A program made the position numbers and the translations under genes. A DNA stretch of 64,000 nt from Bacteroidia bacterium (GTDB lineage Bacteria; Bacteroidota; Bacteroidia; Flavobacteriales; Flavobacteriaceae): positions 267,780 through 331,779 of the forward strand of contig JAUIEK010000004.1 of NCBI GenBank assembly GCA_030428865.1. Direction: 5' to 3'. This document shows positions 34,698 through 41,539 of this stretch, one piece after another; position 1 is the first letter of the stretch; every line of letters starts with the position of its first letter. The notes beneath the pieces were generated by a model, which saw only the letters and a program-made list of their open reading frames with translations, was not told the DNA's origin and ran no database searches.

Positions 34698-34754
34698 TGA
34701 AACGTCTGGAATTGGTACTTGTATATACTATGGGTACGAAGACTAGACGTTTCA
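34698..34754 (+). repeat. Structured hairpin, copy B of a two-copy island element
   Basis: TGAAACGTCT (34698-34707) and AGACGTTTCA (34745-34754) are perfect inverted arms; inner GTAC (34715-34718) and GTAC (34734-34737) also pair. The spacing CGTCT-N7-GTAC-N15-GTACGAA-N4-AGACG equals copy A. It lies 15 nt before the RadC-like start codon. Confidence 0.62.
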
Positions 34755-34769
34755 TTAATTCAGTTTATT

Positions 34770-35207
34770 ATGAAGAAAGTTTCAGAAATAAATGTATCAT
34801 ACTCTAGTGATAGCAATAACAAGGTGTTCATTAAAAATAGTGATGCTGCCTATAATTTAGTACTAGCCCATTGGAATAATAATACTATTGAATTTCAAGA
34901 AGAAGTAAAGGTACTATTGCTCAATAGGGCTAACAGAGTGTTAGGGATTTATGACCTCTCAAAAGGAGGTGTTTCTAGCAGTACAGTAGATATTAAAATT
35001 GTATTGAGCGTAGCCTTAAAGTGCCATGCTTCAAATATAATTTTGGTTCATAATCACCCTTCTGGAAATTTAAAACCAAGTAAGAATGATATTAGCCTAA
35101 CAAAGAAGTTAAAAAAGGCTTGTGGGTATGTAGATATTGTGATGCTAGACCATTTGATAATATCCAAAGAGGGATATTACAGTTTTAAAGATGTAGGAGA
35201 GTTGTAA
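34770..35207 (+). CDS. RadC-like JAB/JAMM domain protein
   Basis: 145 residues from the ATG at 34770. JAMM zinc motif VHNHPSGNLKPSKND (H-x-H...D) and the upstream EFQEEVKVLLLNRANRVLGIYDLSKGG are typical of the C-terminal half of RadC. The protein is only the JAB domain, as in many short RadC copies on mobile elements. Despite the name its role in repair is not proven, and the family is often carried by plasmids and islands. The alternative start at 34719 would read through the hairpin and is less likely. Confidence 0.85.
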   Translation: MKKVSEINVSYSSDSNNKVFIKNSDAAYNLVLAHWNNNTIEFQEEVKVLLLNRANRVLGIYDLSKGGVSSSTVDIKIVLSVALKCHASNIILVHNHPSGNLKPSKNDISLTKKLKKACGYVDIVMLDHLIISKEGYYSFKDVGEL

Positions 35208-35475
35208 CTAGTTTTATTTACTCTATTATGGTAGTAGTTTTTCAAAAATTGTATGTGTGAAAGAGTGTAAAATACCCCTAAATGAGCTATTTTTTAGTCT
35301 CACCTGATTTTGTAGATATTATATTATAGCCAAATTTTATCAAAAATAGGATGATTTTAGAGCTAGAACATTAGGTATATTATTTATGCTAATGTCCTTG
35401 AGGGATTTACAGCCAAAACTAACTAATAGCCAAATTTTAGTTTCATCTTTTCTTATATTGCTAAAAAAATGAAAC
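35208..35475. other. Intergenic region with a spaced direct repeat
   Basis: No gene seen. ATAGCCAAATTTTA occurs at 35326-35339 and again at 35426-35439, exactly 100 bp apart. A CTAATGTCCTTGAGGGA stretch and many T runs are present. Possible regulatory function for the next gene. Confidence 0.3.
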
Positions 35476-36405
35476 GTGGCTTTCGTAACTAATTTTACAT
35501 TTGAAAAGTTAGTAGGGAGAATTAGGCTAGATGACTTAAAGGAAAGGTGGACTAAAGATGCTTTTGAGGATAAAGTCTATGACAAGTTTAATCTGTTTTA
35601 CTGGTTCAATAATCTTGAAAGGAATAGGTTATATATCTACAGGTATCTATTAGAGTCTAAAGGTTCTTTACCTGCATTTAATATTGTTGAGGAAGAACCA
35701 GATAATGGAATATATGTGTTTATGGTGGGAGGTAAATTAAAGTATCATCTATATCCTAATTGTAACTCATTCAAAGACACTTATTTTTATTATAAGATAC
35801 CTCCAGAAATACGTGATGAAAAACAAGAGCTTAAAAGCGTATTTAGGGGCTGGTTTAAAACTAGAAAGTTCAGAGAACTATTTGAGTGTGGAAAGATTAA
35901 TGACAATGATATTCTAAAACTTTATAATGAGGTTTTTGCAAAGACACATTCTTTAAAGGAAATTATTGATTTTGAGTTTATTGAAGAAAGTGGTAGCTCA
36001 GGAATAGAATACACACAGTACAATTTTAACTTGAAAACTTTCAATGAAAAGCTAGTTCAATTAAGTGAAGTGAGGTCTAATTTGTGTAATAACAGTAAAT
36101 CAATGTTTTCCATTTCTAGGCTAGACTATTTAAGGGACAAGCCAGAAAATGAGGTATACACAGTTTTTAAAGAGGCAGCCAAAAATACAGATGCTTTTAC
36201 TGAGGAATTTATAGATAATTATGGAATTGATAGGCTCAGAGTATTTTGGATTGAACATTACTATATTAAAAGTAAAGCAGAAAAATTACTCAAGGAATAT
36301 TTTAAATGGACTTATAACTTTGATGAAATTTCATTTGAAGAAATTAACCTAGAAAATCTTGGTCTAGAATGTTGTAAAATTTGTGAAAGCAGACAGCCTT
36401 TCTAA
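35476..36405 (+). CDS. Unknown 309-aa protein
   Basis: Not recognised. 309 residues, GTG start at 35476 chosen as the first start in frame. Aromatic and charged, with FNLFYWFNNLERNRLYIYRYLLE, a middle part with FRGWFKTRKFRELFECG, and a C-terminus ending ECCKICESRQPF, a CC-x2-C cluster that could bind zinc. No signal peptide or membrane helix. It converges on the XRE gene with a 4-nt overlap. Its position among island genes suggests accessory function. Confidence 0.6.
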   Translation: MAFVTNFTFEKLVGRIRLDDLKERWTKDAFEDKVYDKFNLFYWFNNLERNRLYIYRYLLESKGSLPAFNIVEEEPDNGIYVFMVGGKLKYHLYPNCNSFKDTYFYYKIPPEIRDEKQELKSVFRGWFKTRKFRELFECGKINDNDILKLYNEVFAKTHSLKEIIDFEFIEESGSSGIEYTQYNFNLKTFNEKLVQLSEVRSNLCNNSKSMFSISRLDYLRDKPENEVYTVFKEAAKNTDAFTEEFIDNYGIDRLRVFWIEHYYIKSKAEKLLKEYFKWTYNFDEISFEEINLENLGLECCKICESRQPF

Positions 36406-36638
36406 GCTTCTAATAAATCTACATCCACAAGCTCTTTCATTGGGACCTCAAGTGCTGAACTTAATCTGTAAAGAGTAAATAAGGTCAAATTACTTCTGCC
36501 TGCTTCAAGTCTTGAAATATTATTTGGGTCTGTAGAAATATCCATTCTGGAAACTAATTCTACTTGAGTCAGACCTTTTGAAATTCTAATCTCTCTAATT
36601 TTTTGCCCTACTTTTTGAAGTACTTCCTGTCTATTCAA
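36402..36638 (-). CDS. XRE-family HTH transcriptional regulator
   Basis: 78 residues forming one helix-turn-helix domain: VGQKIREIRISKGLTQVELVSRMDISTDPNNISRLEAGRSNLTLFTLYRLSSALEV. Typical Cro/C1 fold with turn and recognition helix at about 33-48. A perfect palindrome begins 1 nt before its start codon, so autoregulation is likely. It may also control the divergent gene at 36725 and possibly excision or defence functions of the island. Confidence 0.88.
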   Translation of the reverse strand: MNRQEVLQKVGQKIREIRISKGLTQVELVSRMDISTDPNNISRLEAGRSNLTLFTLYRLSSALEVPMKELVDVDLLEA

Positions 36639-36660
36639 AACCTATCCTGTTTGATAGGTT
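36639..36660. promoter_or_regulatory. Palindromic operator of the XRE regulator
   Basis: AACCTATC (36639-36646) and GATAGGTT (36653-36660) are exact inverted copies around CTGTTT, immediately before the regulator's start codon. A third half-site GATAGGTT occurs near 36702-36709, in front of the divergent gene. The arrangement fits a repressor that controls both directions. Confidence 0.6.
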
Positions 36661-36724
36661 AAATAAATCTCTTAAATTTGTTTTAACATATATCGTAAAT
36701 GATAGGTTTTTTAAATTAAGTTAA

Positions 36725-37312
36725 GTGATACAAATAATTGGGATAATATTTATTGCTGTAGTTATAATAGCATTAATTCTAGAGGATAAGAAATCTTCAA
36801 AGGAGTTTTATGAAAAAAGAATAAAAGAATTGGAGAAGAGCAATAGAGTATTAACATTAGAGGGTCAACTTAATTCTACATCAGAAGAAGAAGAATTTTG
36901 TGATGCTGGATTTACCTCTGAAAAACAATTCAATGATGCAATAGATGAGATTGAAAAAGGCATAAAATACAGTCCTTTAGAGCGTATTTATTATGAAACT
37001 CAATTACCAGACCAATTAAAAAATGAAGTAGGATTAAGGGTGAAGACAAAAGAGTATTTAAATTATCTCTCCACTAAAGGAGTTAGTGAAAAAGACATTC
37101 AATCTGCTAAAGGTATAATTGCACTTAGGGAAAATATATTATGTACACAACTAGATCTAGAGTCTTTTGTTGAGGACTATATAAATAAAAAAGGTAAGTA
37201 TATCGCTGAAGAAATATATTTAGGCTTAGTTAAAATATTTGAGTTATCTGGCAGAGATATTAGTAAATCTAAAGAAGTCTATAATAAACTGTTTAGTGAC
37301 TTGCTTTTTTAG
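36725..37312 (+). CDS. Unknown membrane-anchored 195-aa protein
   Basis: Not recognised. GTG start; N-terminal hydrophobic helix IIGIIFIAVVIIALIL (about 3-18), then a charged segment ELEKSNRVLTLEGQL predicted coiled, and a soluble helical C-terminal domain. A single-pass membrane protein with cytoplasmic body is likely. Divergent from the XRE regulator with shared half-sites between them; the next gene starts directly after its stop. Confidence 0.6.
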   Translation: MIQIIGIIFIAVVIIALILEDKKSSKEFYEKRIKELEKSNRVLTLEGQLNSTSEEEEFCDAGFTSEKQFNDAIDEIEKGIKYSPLERIYYETQLPDQLKNEVGLRVKTKEYLNYLSTKGVSEKDIQSAKGIIALRENILCTQLDLESFVEDYINKKGKYIAEEIYLGLVKIFELSGRDISKSKEVYNKLFSDLLF

Positions 37313-37741
37313 ATGGACTTTATTAGTAATATACTTTATCAAGTAGGCACTTCATTTGAAGAGAATAATATAGACTTAGAACTTCGAAAAAAACTTGACG
37401 CAGGTAAACTTTACAGTAGTTACAGATACTCCGAAATCTATTTATTTGGAAAAGTATTTGAGTCTGTATGTTATTTATGGTATATGGATAACAAATTAAC
37501 CACTATTGAGTATAGATTTCATAATAGATTTTTAGAGCATTTTATTGAATCCATAAATGATGAATTACCACAAAACAATAAGTTGAATAAAGACCCATTT
37601 ATAGAAAAGCATGAATACTATGCTTTTCAGGAAAGTGTAGCAATCCATCTGGTTGATTTGAATACGAATTTCTTTTTACTCAGAATATCCAATACTTCAA
37701 CTCTTTTGAACATTAAAAACTCAAATAATAAACAGACATGA
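37313..37741 (+). CDS. Unknown 142-aa protein
   Basis: Not recognised. 142 residues with LYSSYRYSEIYLFGKVFESVCYLWYMDNKLTTIEYRFHN. No gap to the previous gene (start base follows the stop) and a 4-nt overlap with the lipoprotein gene downstream, so it belongs to the same operon. No membrane segment or signal peptide. Function unknown. Confidence 0.6.
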   Translation: MDFISNILYQVGTSFEENNIDLELRKKLDAGKLYSSYRYSEIYLFGKVFESVCYLWYMDNKLTTIEYRFHNRFLEHFIESINDELPQNNKLNKDPFIEKHEYYAFQESVAIHLVDLNTNFFLLRISNTSTLLNIKNSNNKQT

Positions 37742-38331
37742 AAACAACTTTAAAATTAACCTTAGTACTATTTTTTGCCCTATTTGTGGCGTGCAATTCC
37801 AATGATGACATTATTGAAAATTCCAATGATATATTTATTGAAGTCAATGGAGACTTAAGAACTCCAAGTAATACTTCATCAGGTACTTATAATGTGGAAT
37901 TATCAAGATTCTTTTTTGATGAAACATCTAATGAACCTTTAGGTGTGCAATTTGTAATGGATATCTATGACCCAGAAAGATTATATATAGGAGGTTTAGG
38001 AAATTATTCAAGCTGTGTTGAAGTTGAGCTATTTGTAGATTATTTTAGTGATGGATTCCCTGATTCATCAGCAGAAGTATCAACTATTTTCAATGCTAAT
38101 TCAATACCCAAAGAAGAAAAATCAGGGAAGTGTGAAATCTTTATAAGACTCAAAGATATAAATGACAATATTATTATTGCAGGAACTGCTATTCCAGACC
38201 AAATTACACAATATACTTTAGTCCCAGGAGTAGGAGGATATTCAAGTTTCACATTTCAAAATCTAACTTTTCAAACTAATGATAATACTGGAAATCAATT
38301 TACAGTTGGAGGGAGAATAGTAGTGGAGTAA
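37738..38331 (+). CDS. Lipoprotein of unknown function
   Basis: 197 residues. Signal peptide MKTTLKLTLVLFFALFVAC with lipobox FVAC and modified Cys19, then an acidic NSNDDIIENSND stretch, common in Bacteroidetes surface lipoproteins. The mature domain is beta-rich with a calyx-like pattern and SCVEVELFVDY. Overlaps the previous gene by 4 nt. A terminator lies 22 nt after its stop. Probably exposed at the outer membrane; whether it excludes phages or interacts with the cell envelope is unknown. Confidence 0.75.
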   Translation: MKTTLKLTLVLFFALFVACNSNDDIIENSNDIFIEVNGDLRTPSNTSSGTYNVELSRFFFDETSNEPLGVQFVMDIYDPERLYIGGLGNYSSCVEVELFVDYFSDGFPDSSAEVSTIFNANSIPKEEKSGKCEIFIRLKDINDNIIIAGTAIPDQITQYTLVPGVGGYSSFTFQNLTFQTNDNTGNQFTVGGRIVVE

Positions 38332-38353
38332 AAAGATTAGAATTAATAATAGA

Positions 38354-38380
38354 AGCCATCCTTTTAAGGGTGGTTTTTTT
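38354..38380 (+). terminator. Rho-independent terminator after the lipoprotein gene
   Basis: CCATCCTT pairs with AAGGGTGG (one G-U), 2-nt loop region, followed by T7. It also covers the alternative GTG start at 38370 of the next ORF, which is why the ATG at 38394 was chosen for that gene. Confidence 0.75.
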
Positions 38381-38393
38381 ATGCCCAATAATT

Positions 38394-38726
38394 ATGCAAA
38401 TAGAAAAATTACCTTTTAAAATTGGAATGCATTATGAAAACTGGGAATTTGATTTGGATGTGGAAGAGTTTACTCAGAGTTATGATATGTACAGATACAT
38501 AAAAGGAGATATTAAAGAATTTGAAGGATACATAGTTACAGATATCTTCTTGTATTTTAATCTTGATATTTTATTTCAAGTTGAGATGTATATGGAACAA
38601 GGAAAAATTCCTTTCAGAGAATTTCATAAAGTTGAAAATAACATATCAATACGAGGAGTAATTGAGAAGCAGACTAACTTAATTGAATTGACTTATAACA
38701 AACATAATATTTGGAGAGAACTCTAG
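38394..38726 (+). CDS. Unknown 110-aa protein near the right island end
   Basis: Not recognised. 110 residues from the ATG at 38394 (MQIEKLPFKIGMHYENWEFDLDV). Acidic and aromatic, no signal peptide. It lies just after a terminator and 80 nt before the right attachment core, so it is the last gene of the island. A protein of the same style as the 142-aa protein at 37313; no sequence link could be shown by eye. Confidence 0.5.
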   Translation: MQIEKLPFKIGMHYENWEFDLDVEEFTQSYDMYRYIKGDIKEFEGYIVTDIFLYFNLDILFQVEMYMEQGKIPFREFHKVENNISIRGVIEKQTNLIELTYNKHNIWREL

Positions 38727-38806
38727 CAAATAGGCATGCTTTTAGGTATACATCAATTAGAATACTTCTTCAAGATACTATAAATATTAAGGTTATAATA
38801 GTAAAC

Positions 38807-38824
38807 TCGAGTCCCGTCCAGACC
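38807..38824 (+). repeat. Right attachment core (attR)
   Basis: Exact 18-bp copy of the tRNA-Asp 3' end (15728-15745) with no tRNA body upstream. An AGGTATAC arm-like site lies 56 nt to its left. The base after the core is A here, while the intact tRNA has the discriminator G. Confidence 0.9.
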
Positions 38825-38832
38825 AATTAAAG

Positions 38833-38875
38833 AATCCTTAATAATCTAGATAATAGAGAGTTAAGGATTTTTTAT
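38833..38875 (+). terminator. Hairpin terminator to the right of the island, probable original tRNA-Asp terminator
   Basis: AATCCTTAA (38833-38841) and TTAAGGATT (38861-38869) are exact inverted copies, followed by a T-rich stretch. It sits in the same position relative to the core as the terminator now following the tRNA at 15751. Confidence 0.65.
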
Positions 38876-39064
38876 TTTTCCTAAATACTTCAAAAAAAAT
38901 ATATTTTTTGAGTCCTTCACCATTGAGTCTAAATTAATGGGTCTTTAAAAATTTTTACTTTAATAATCTTTTCGTGTTGTAAAAATTTCCTGCAAAATGA
39001 GACACAAATAACTTCTTTACGTTTTAAGAGTGTTACATAATATTAATTAAAAACATGTTAAACA
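38876..39064. other. Intergenic region between island and the TlpA-like gene
   Basis: AT-rich, no gene seen. Contains long A/T runs and a TTTTCGTGTTGTAAAAATTTCCTGC stretch of unclear meaning. Promoter elements for the next gene could not be fixed with confidence. Confidence 0.25.
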
Positions 39065-40480
39065 ATGAAAAACTTTATTGCTCTATTAATTTATTCACTA
39101 GCAATATTTTCTAGCACAGAAAAAAAGGAAAACTATGTAGTTATTTCAGGGAATATTAAAAGCATTAAAAATGCTCAGGTTGATCTTTATTACAAAAGAG
39201 AAGGTCTCATGAAAAAGGTTGCTCATTTTCAGATTAAAAAAGATGGTTCTTTTAAAAAAGAGCTTGATATCCCAGAAGGCGAATACGTATTTATGCTGTC
39301 TGACCCATACAAAGCGATTCCAATTTACATAACTAAGGGTAGTAAAATATCATTTAGCTATGATGAAAGTGATGTAAAAAATACCATAAAATATAAAGGA
39401 GATAATGTCGCAATCAATGCCTACTTATTTAAAAAAAGACAGATATATTGGGATTTGGAGAGTAGTCCTATACGTAGAGAGTTAAATGTTAAGGCTGATG
39501 AATTAGGGTATAAGAAATACTATGTAGACCAAAGAGAAAAAGCGACTGCACTTTTAATGCAAACTAAAAACCTTCCAAGTTGGCTTGTAGCTAATGAGAA
39601 AGAAAGTATCTATTATTCGTATATGAAAAGTCTTATTTCCTGTGAGTTTTTCTTCAGGTTTTATGGAAACAAAGATTTTAATCCGTCAGAAAACTTTCTA
39701 AAAGAGATAAAAGAGTTTAATTTTAATGATGTAAATCATTTTAGTTTTTCAAAAGATTACAGAGCACTTGTGTATGATTACTACAGTGAAAAAGCAAAAA
39801 ATGATGCTTACAGGCAAAAAACAAATGAAGATCAAGAATGTATTAAGGTGTTTAGCAATATTTCTAACGAGAAAATTAAAAACACATTACTGGTTTATCT
39901 TGCTAGAGATAAATATTTTTCCTACGGTAAAAAAGAAGAATCTTTTTATAGAGATATAGTAAAAGTGATTACAGATACAGATTCAAAAAAAGCTGTTCAG
40001 GGTATTTTGAGTGAATTAACCAAAAAGAATAAAAGAATAGCCAAGGGTGCTCCTTCACCAAAATTTATAGATTATGATAATTTTTTAGGCGGTAAAACAT
40101 CTTTAGATGATTTTAAAGGAAAATATGTTTACATAGATTTGTGGGCTACTTGGTGTATGCCTTGTATTAAAGAAATCCCTTCTTTAAAAGAGTTAGAAAA
40201 AGAATATAAAGACAAGAATATTGAATTTGTAAGTATTTCTGTAGATAATAAAAATGATTATGAAAAGTGGAAGAAATTAGTTAAGCAGAAAAAATTAGGA
40301 GGAGTACAGCTATTTGCTGATGAAAATCTGGAATCTAGTTTTACAAAAGCGTATGGAGTTGTTGGAATTCCTAGGTTTATTTTTATAGATGCGAAAGGCA
40401 ACATAATAGATGCTGATGCACCTCGACCGTCAGCGGAAAAAGAAATTAAAAATCTTTTTGACCAGTATCTTGCCAAATAA
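39065..40480 (+). CDS. TlpA-like thiol-disulfide oxidoreductase with N-terminal DUF4369-like region
   Basis: 471 residues. N-terminal hydrophobic signal (MKNFIALLIYSLAIFSS), a beta domain (about 25-110, VVISGNIKSIKNAQVDLYYKREG) like those in Bacteroidetes TlpA proteins, a helical middle, and a C-terminal thioredoxin domain with WCMPC (Cys364, Cys367), then VVGIPRFIFIDAKGNII with the cis-proline. It should act in the periplasm reducing disulfides, for example in cytochrome c maturation or respiration. Monocistronic; located just right of the island. Confidence 0.85.
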   Translation: MKNFIALLIYSLAIFSSTEKKENYVVISGNIKSIKNAQVDLYYKREGLMKKVAHFQIKKDGSFKKELDIPEGEYVFMLSDPYKAIPIYITKGSKISFSYDESDVKNTIKYKGDNVAINAYLFKKRQIYWDLESSPIRRELNVKADELGYKKYYVDQREKATALLMQTKNLPSWLVANEKESIYYSYMKSLISCEFFFRFYGNKDFNPSENFLKEIKEFNFNDVNHFSFSKDYRALVYDYYSEKAKNDAYRQKTNEDQECIKVFSNISNEKIKNTLLVYLARDKYFSYGKKEESFYRDIVKVITDTDSKKAVQGILSELTKKNKRIAKGAPSPKFIDYDNFLGGKTSLDDFKGKYVYIDLWATWCMPCIKEIPSLKELEKEYKDKNIEFVSISVDNKNDYEKWKKLVKQKKLGGVQLFADENLESSFTKAYGVVGIPRFIFIDAKGNIIDADAPRPSAEKEIKNLFDQYLAK

Positions 40481-40509
40481 AACAGATTGTTAAGTTTTTT
40501 AAAAACTAG

Positions 40510-40539
40510 TTGGTTATTCCATTTAAATAATTAGATTTG
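40510..40539 (+). promoter_or_regulatory. Promoter of the aromatic amino acid operon
   Basis: TTG at 40510-40512 and TAGATTTG at 40532-40539 are 19 nt apart, a full match to the Bacteroidetes promoter. Transcription would start close to 40545, giving a leader that contains the peptide at 40558. Confidence 0.75.
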
Positions 40540-40557
40540 CTACCAAGTAACAGGCAC

Positions 40558-40638
40558 ATGAAACTATACAACATTTGGCAAAGCTTTTATTTTTACTTCT
40601 ACTTTATGCAGAAGCAGAGGCTTTGTGGTGTGGTATAA
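40558..40638 (+). CDS. Aromatic leader peptide (attenuator) of the pheA operon
   Basis: An ATG-started 26-codon ORF ending in TAA. Residues 10-16 read FYFYFYF, seven aromatic residues in a row (codons 40585-40605), with Tyr4 and Trp7 before them. It lies between a good promoter and a terminator, 64 nt before prephenate dehydratase. Ribosome stalling on Phe/Tyr codons when these amino acids are scarce would expose downstream RNA for antiterminator pairing. The composition is far from chance. It is too short for standard gene finders. Confidence 0.88.
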   Translation: MKLYNIWQSFYFYFYFMQKQRLCGVV

Positions 40639-40693
40639 TTTGTAATAAATTATCAAATCAATAAAGTCTCGAAGTTTTCGAGGCTTTTTTTTT
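40579..40693 (+). promoter_or_regulatory. Transcription attenuator with terminator / antiterminator switch
   Basis: Terminator stem AAAGTCTCGAA (40663-40673) with TTCGAGGCTTT (40677-40687), one G-U, then T-run, only 9 nt before pheA. The terminator's 3' arm GAGGCTTT (40680-40687) also occurs inside the leader peptide at 40617-40624, so AAAGTCTC can pair with either copy (antiterminator or terminator). CAAAGC (40579-40584) can pair with GCTTTG (40620-40625) and CTTCT (40596-40600) with AGAAG (40610-40614), forming the 1:2 hairpin that competes with the antiterminator. The stalling codons lie in region 1, as in trp/phe attenuators of other bacteria. Confidence 0.82.
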
Positions 40694-40702
40694 GCAGTAA
40701 AA

Positions 40703-41539
40703 ATGAAAACAAAAAAAGTAGCCATTCAAGGAGTAAAAGGATCCAATCATTATTTAGTTGCTAAAGATTATTTTAAGCAAGAAGAATCTGACATACAAGA
40801 ATTTTTATCGTTTGATGCATTGGTAGAAAGCTTAAAAAATGAGCACAGCGATTGCGGAATTATGGCGTTAGAAAACTCCATTGCAGGTTCCATTATTCCT
40901 AATTATGCATTAATTGATGCAAATAATCTTATGATTGTAGGAGAGTATTATTTGCAAATTCATCTTCATTTAATGGCACTATCCAAACAATCACTAAAAG
41001 ATATCAAAGAAGTATGTTCGCATCCAATGGCGTTGTTACAGTGTAAAACTTTTTTTAAACAATATCCAAACATCAAATTAGTAGAAGACACAGACACAGC
41101 AGAAGTAGCAAAGCGAATAGCAGAAAATCAATTGACAGGAGTAGCGGCAATCGCGCCTAAAATTGCAGCCGAAATGTTTGGACTTAATGTATTGGCAGAT
41201 GACATACAAACTATTAAAAACAACGCAACACGTTTTGTAATTTTAGAGAGAAAAAAGAAAAATAAAACAGAGGAAGCAGAAATTGACAAAGCATCGTTAA
41301 AGTTTATGTTAGATCACAAACGAGGAAGTTTGGCAGCAGTTTTAAATGTGCTGAGTGACTGTAAGTTAAACATGACCAAAATTCAGTCGTTACCTAAAAT
41401 CGATACGCCATGGAAATATGCATTTTTTGTAGATGTTACTTTTGATGCATATACAAATTATCAAAAAGCGTTATCTATTATACAAATTATGGCAGAAGAT
41501 TGTAAAGTGTTGGGTGAATATAAAAATGCAAGAAAATGA
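40703..41539 (+). CDS. pheA: Prephenate dehydratase
   Basis: 278 residues, monofunctional form. Catalytic half: KKVAIQGVKGSNHYLVAKDYF, DCGIMALENSIAGSIIPNYALI, HLHLMAL, CSHPMALLQCKTF and NNATRFVIL (the TRF motif). The C-terminal ACT domain (LKFMLDHKRGSLAAVLNVLSDCKLNMTKIQSLP) is the site where phenylalanine usually inhibits. It converts prephenate to phenylpyruvate. It is preceded by a Phe/Tyr-rich leader and attenuator and overlaps the aminotransferase gene by 4 nt. Confidence 0.96.
   Translation: MKTKKVAIQGVKGSNHYLVAKDYFKQEESDIQEFLSFDALVESLKNEHSDCGIMALENSIAGSIIPNYALIDANNLMIVGEYYLQIHLHLMALSKQSLKDIKEVCSHPMALLQCKTFFKQYPNIKLVEDTDTAEVAKRIAENQLTGVAAIAPKIAAEMFGLNVLADDIQTIKNNATRFVILERKKKNKTEEAEIDKASLKFMLDHKRGSLAAVLNVLSDCKLNMTKIQSLPKIDTPWKYAFFVDVTFDAYTNYQKALSIIQIMAEDCKVLGEYKNARK

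Larger units (their letters stand above)
15728..38824 (+). mobile_element. Integrative genomic island in tRNA-Asp carrying a phosphorothioation defence locus
   Basis: An 18-bp direct repeat of the tRNA-Asp 3' end bounds 23.1 kb. The integrase gene is the first gene inside the tRNA-proximal end, short direct repeats of arm-site type lie before it, and genes on both outer sides are ordinary core genes. Cargo: helicase-like protein, RecA-like ATPase, DUF3871, dndCDE, DUF262, two HEPN proteins, a helicase/SMC module, RadC-like protein, two unknown clusters and an XRE regulator. No relaxase, coupling protein or conjugation (Tra) genes are recognisable, so it is better called an integrative island or a mobilisable element than a self-transmissible ICE. 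The boundaries are exact; mobility is inferred. Confidence 0.9.

Noticed and set aside
38370..38393. GTG start of the last island gene
   Set aside because: It lies inside the T-run of a terminator hairpin; the ATG at 38394 is preferred.
15728..38824. Self-transmissible conjugative element (ICE)
   Set aside because: No relaxase, VirD4/TraG coupling protein or Tra/T4SS genes were seen among the island ORFs.
40558..40702. T-box or amino-acid riboswitch before pheA
   Set aside because: No T-box AGGGTGGNACCGCG motif; the leader peptide and duplicated terminator arm explain the region better.
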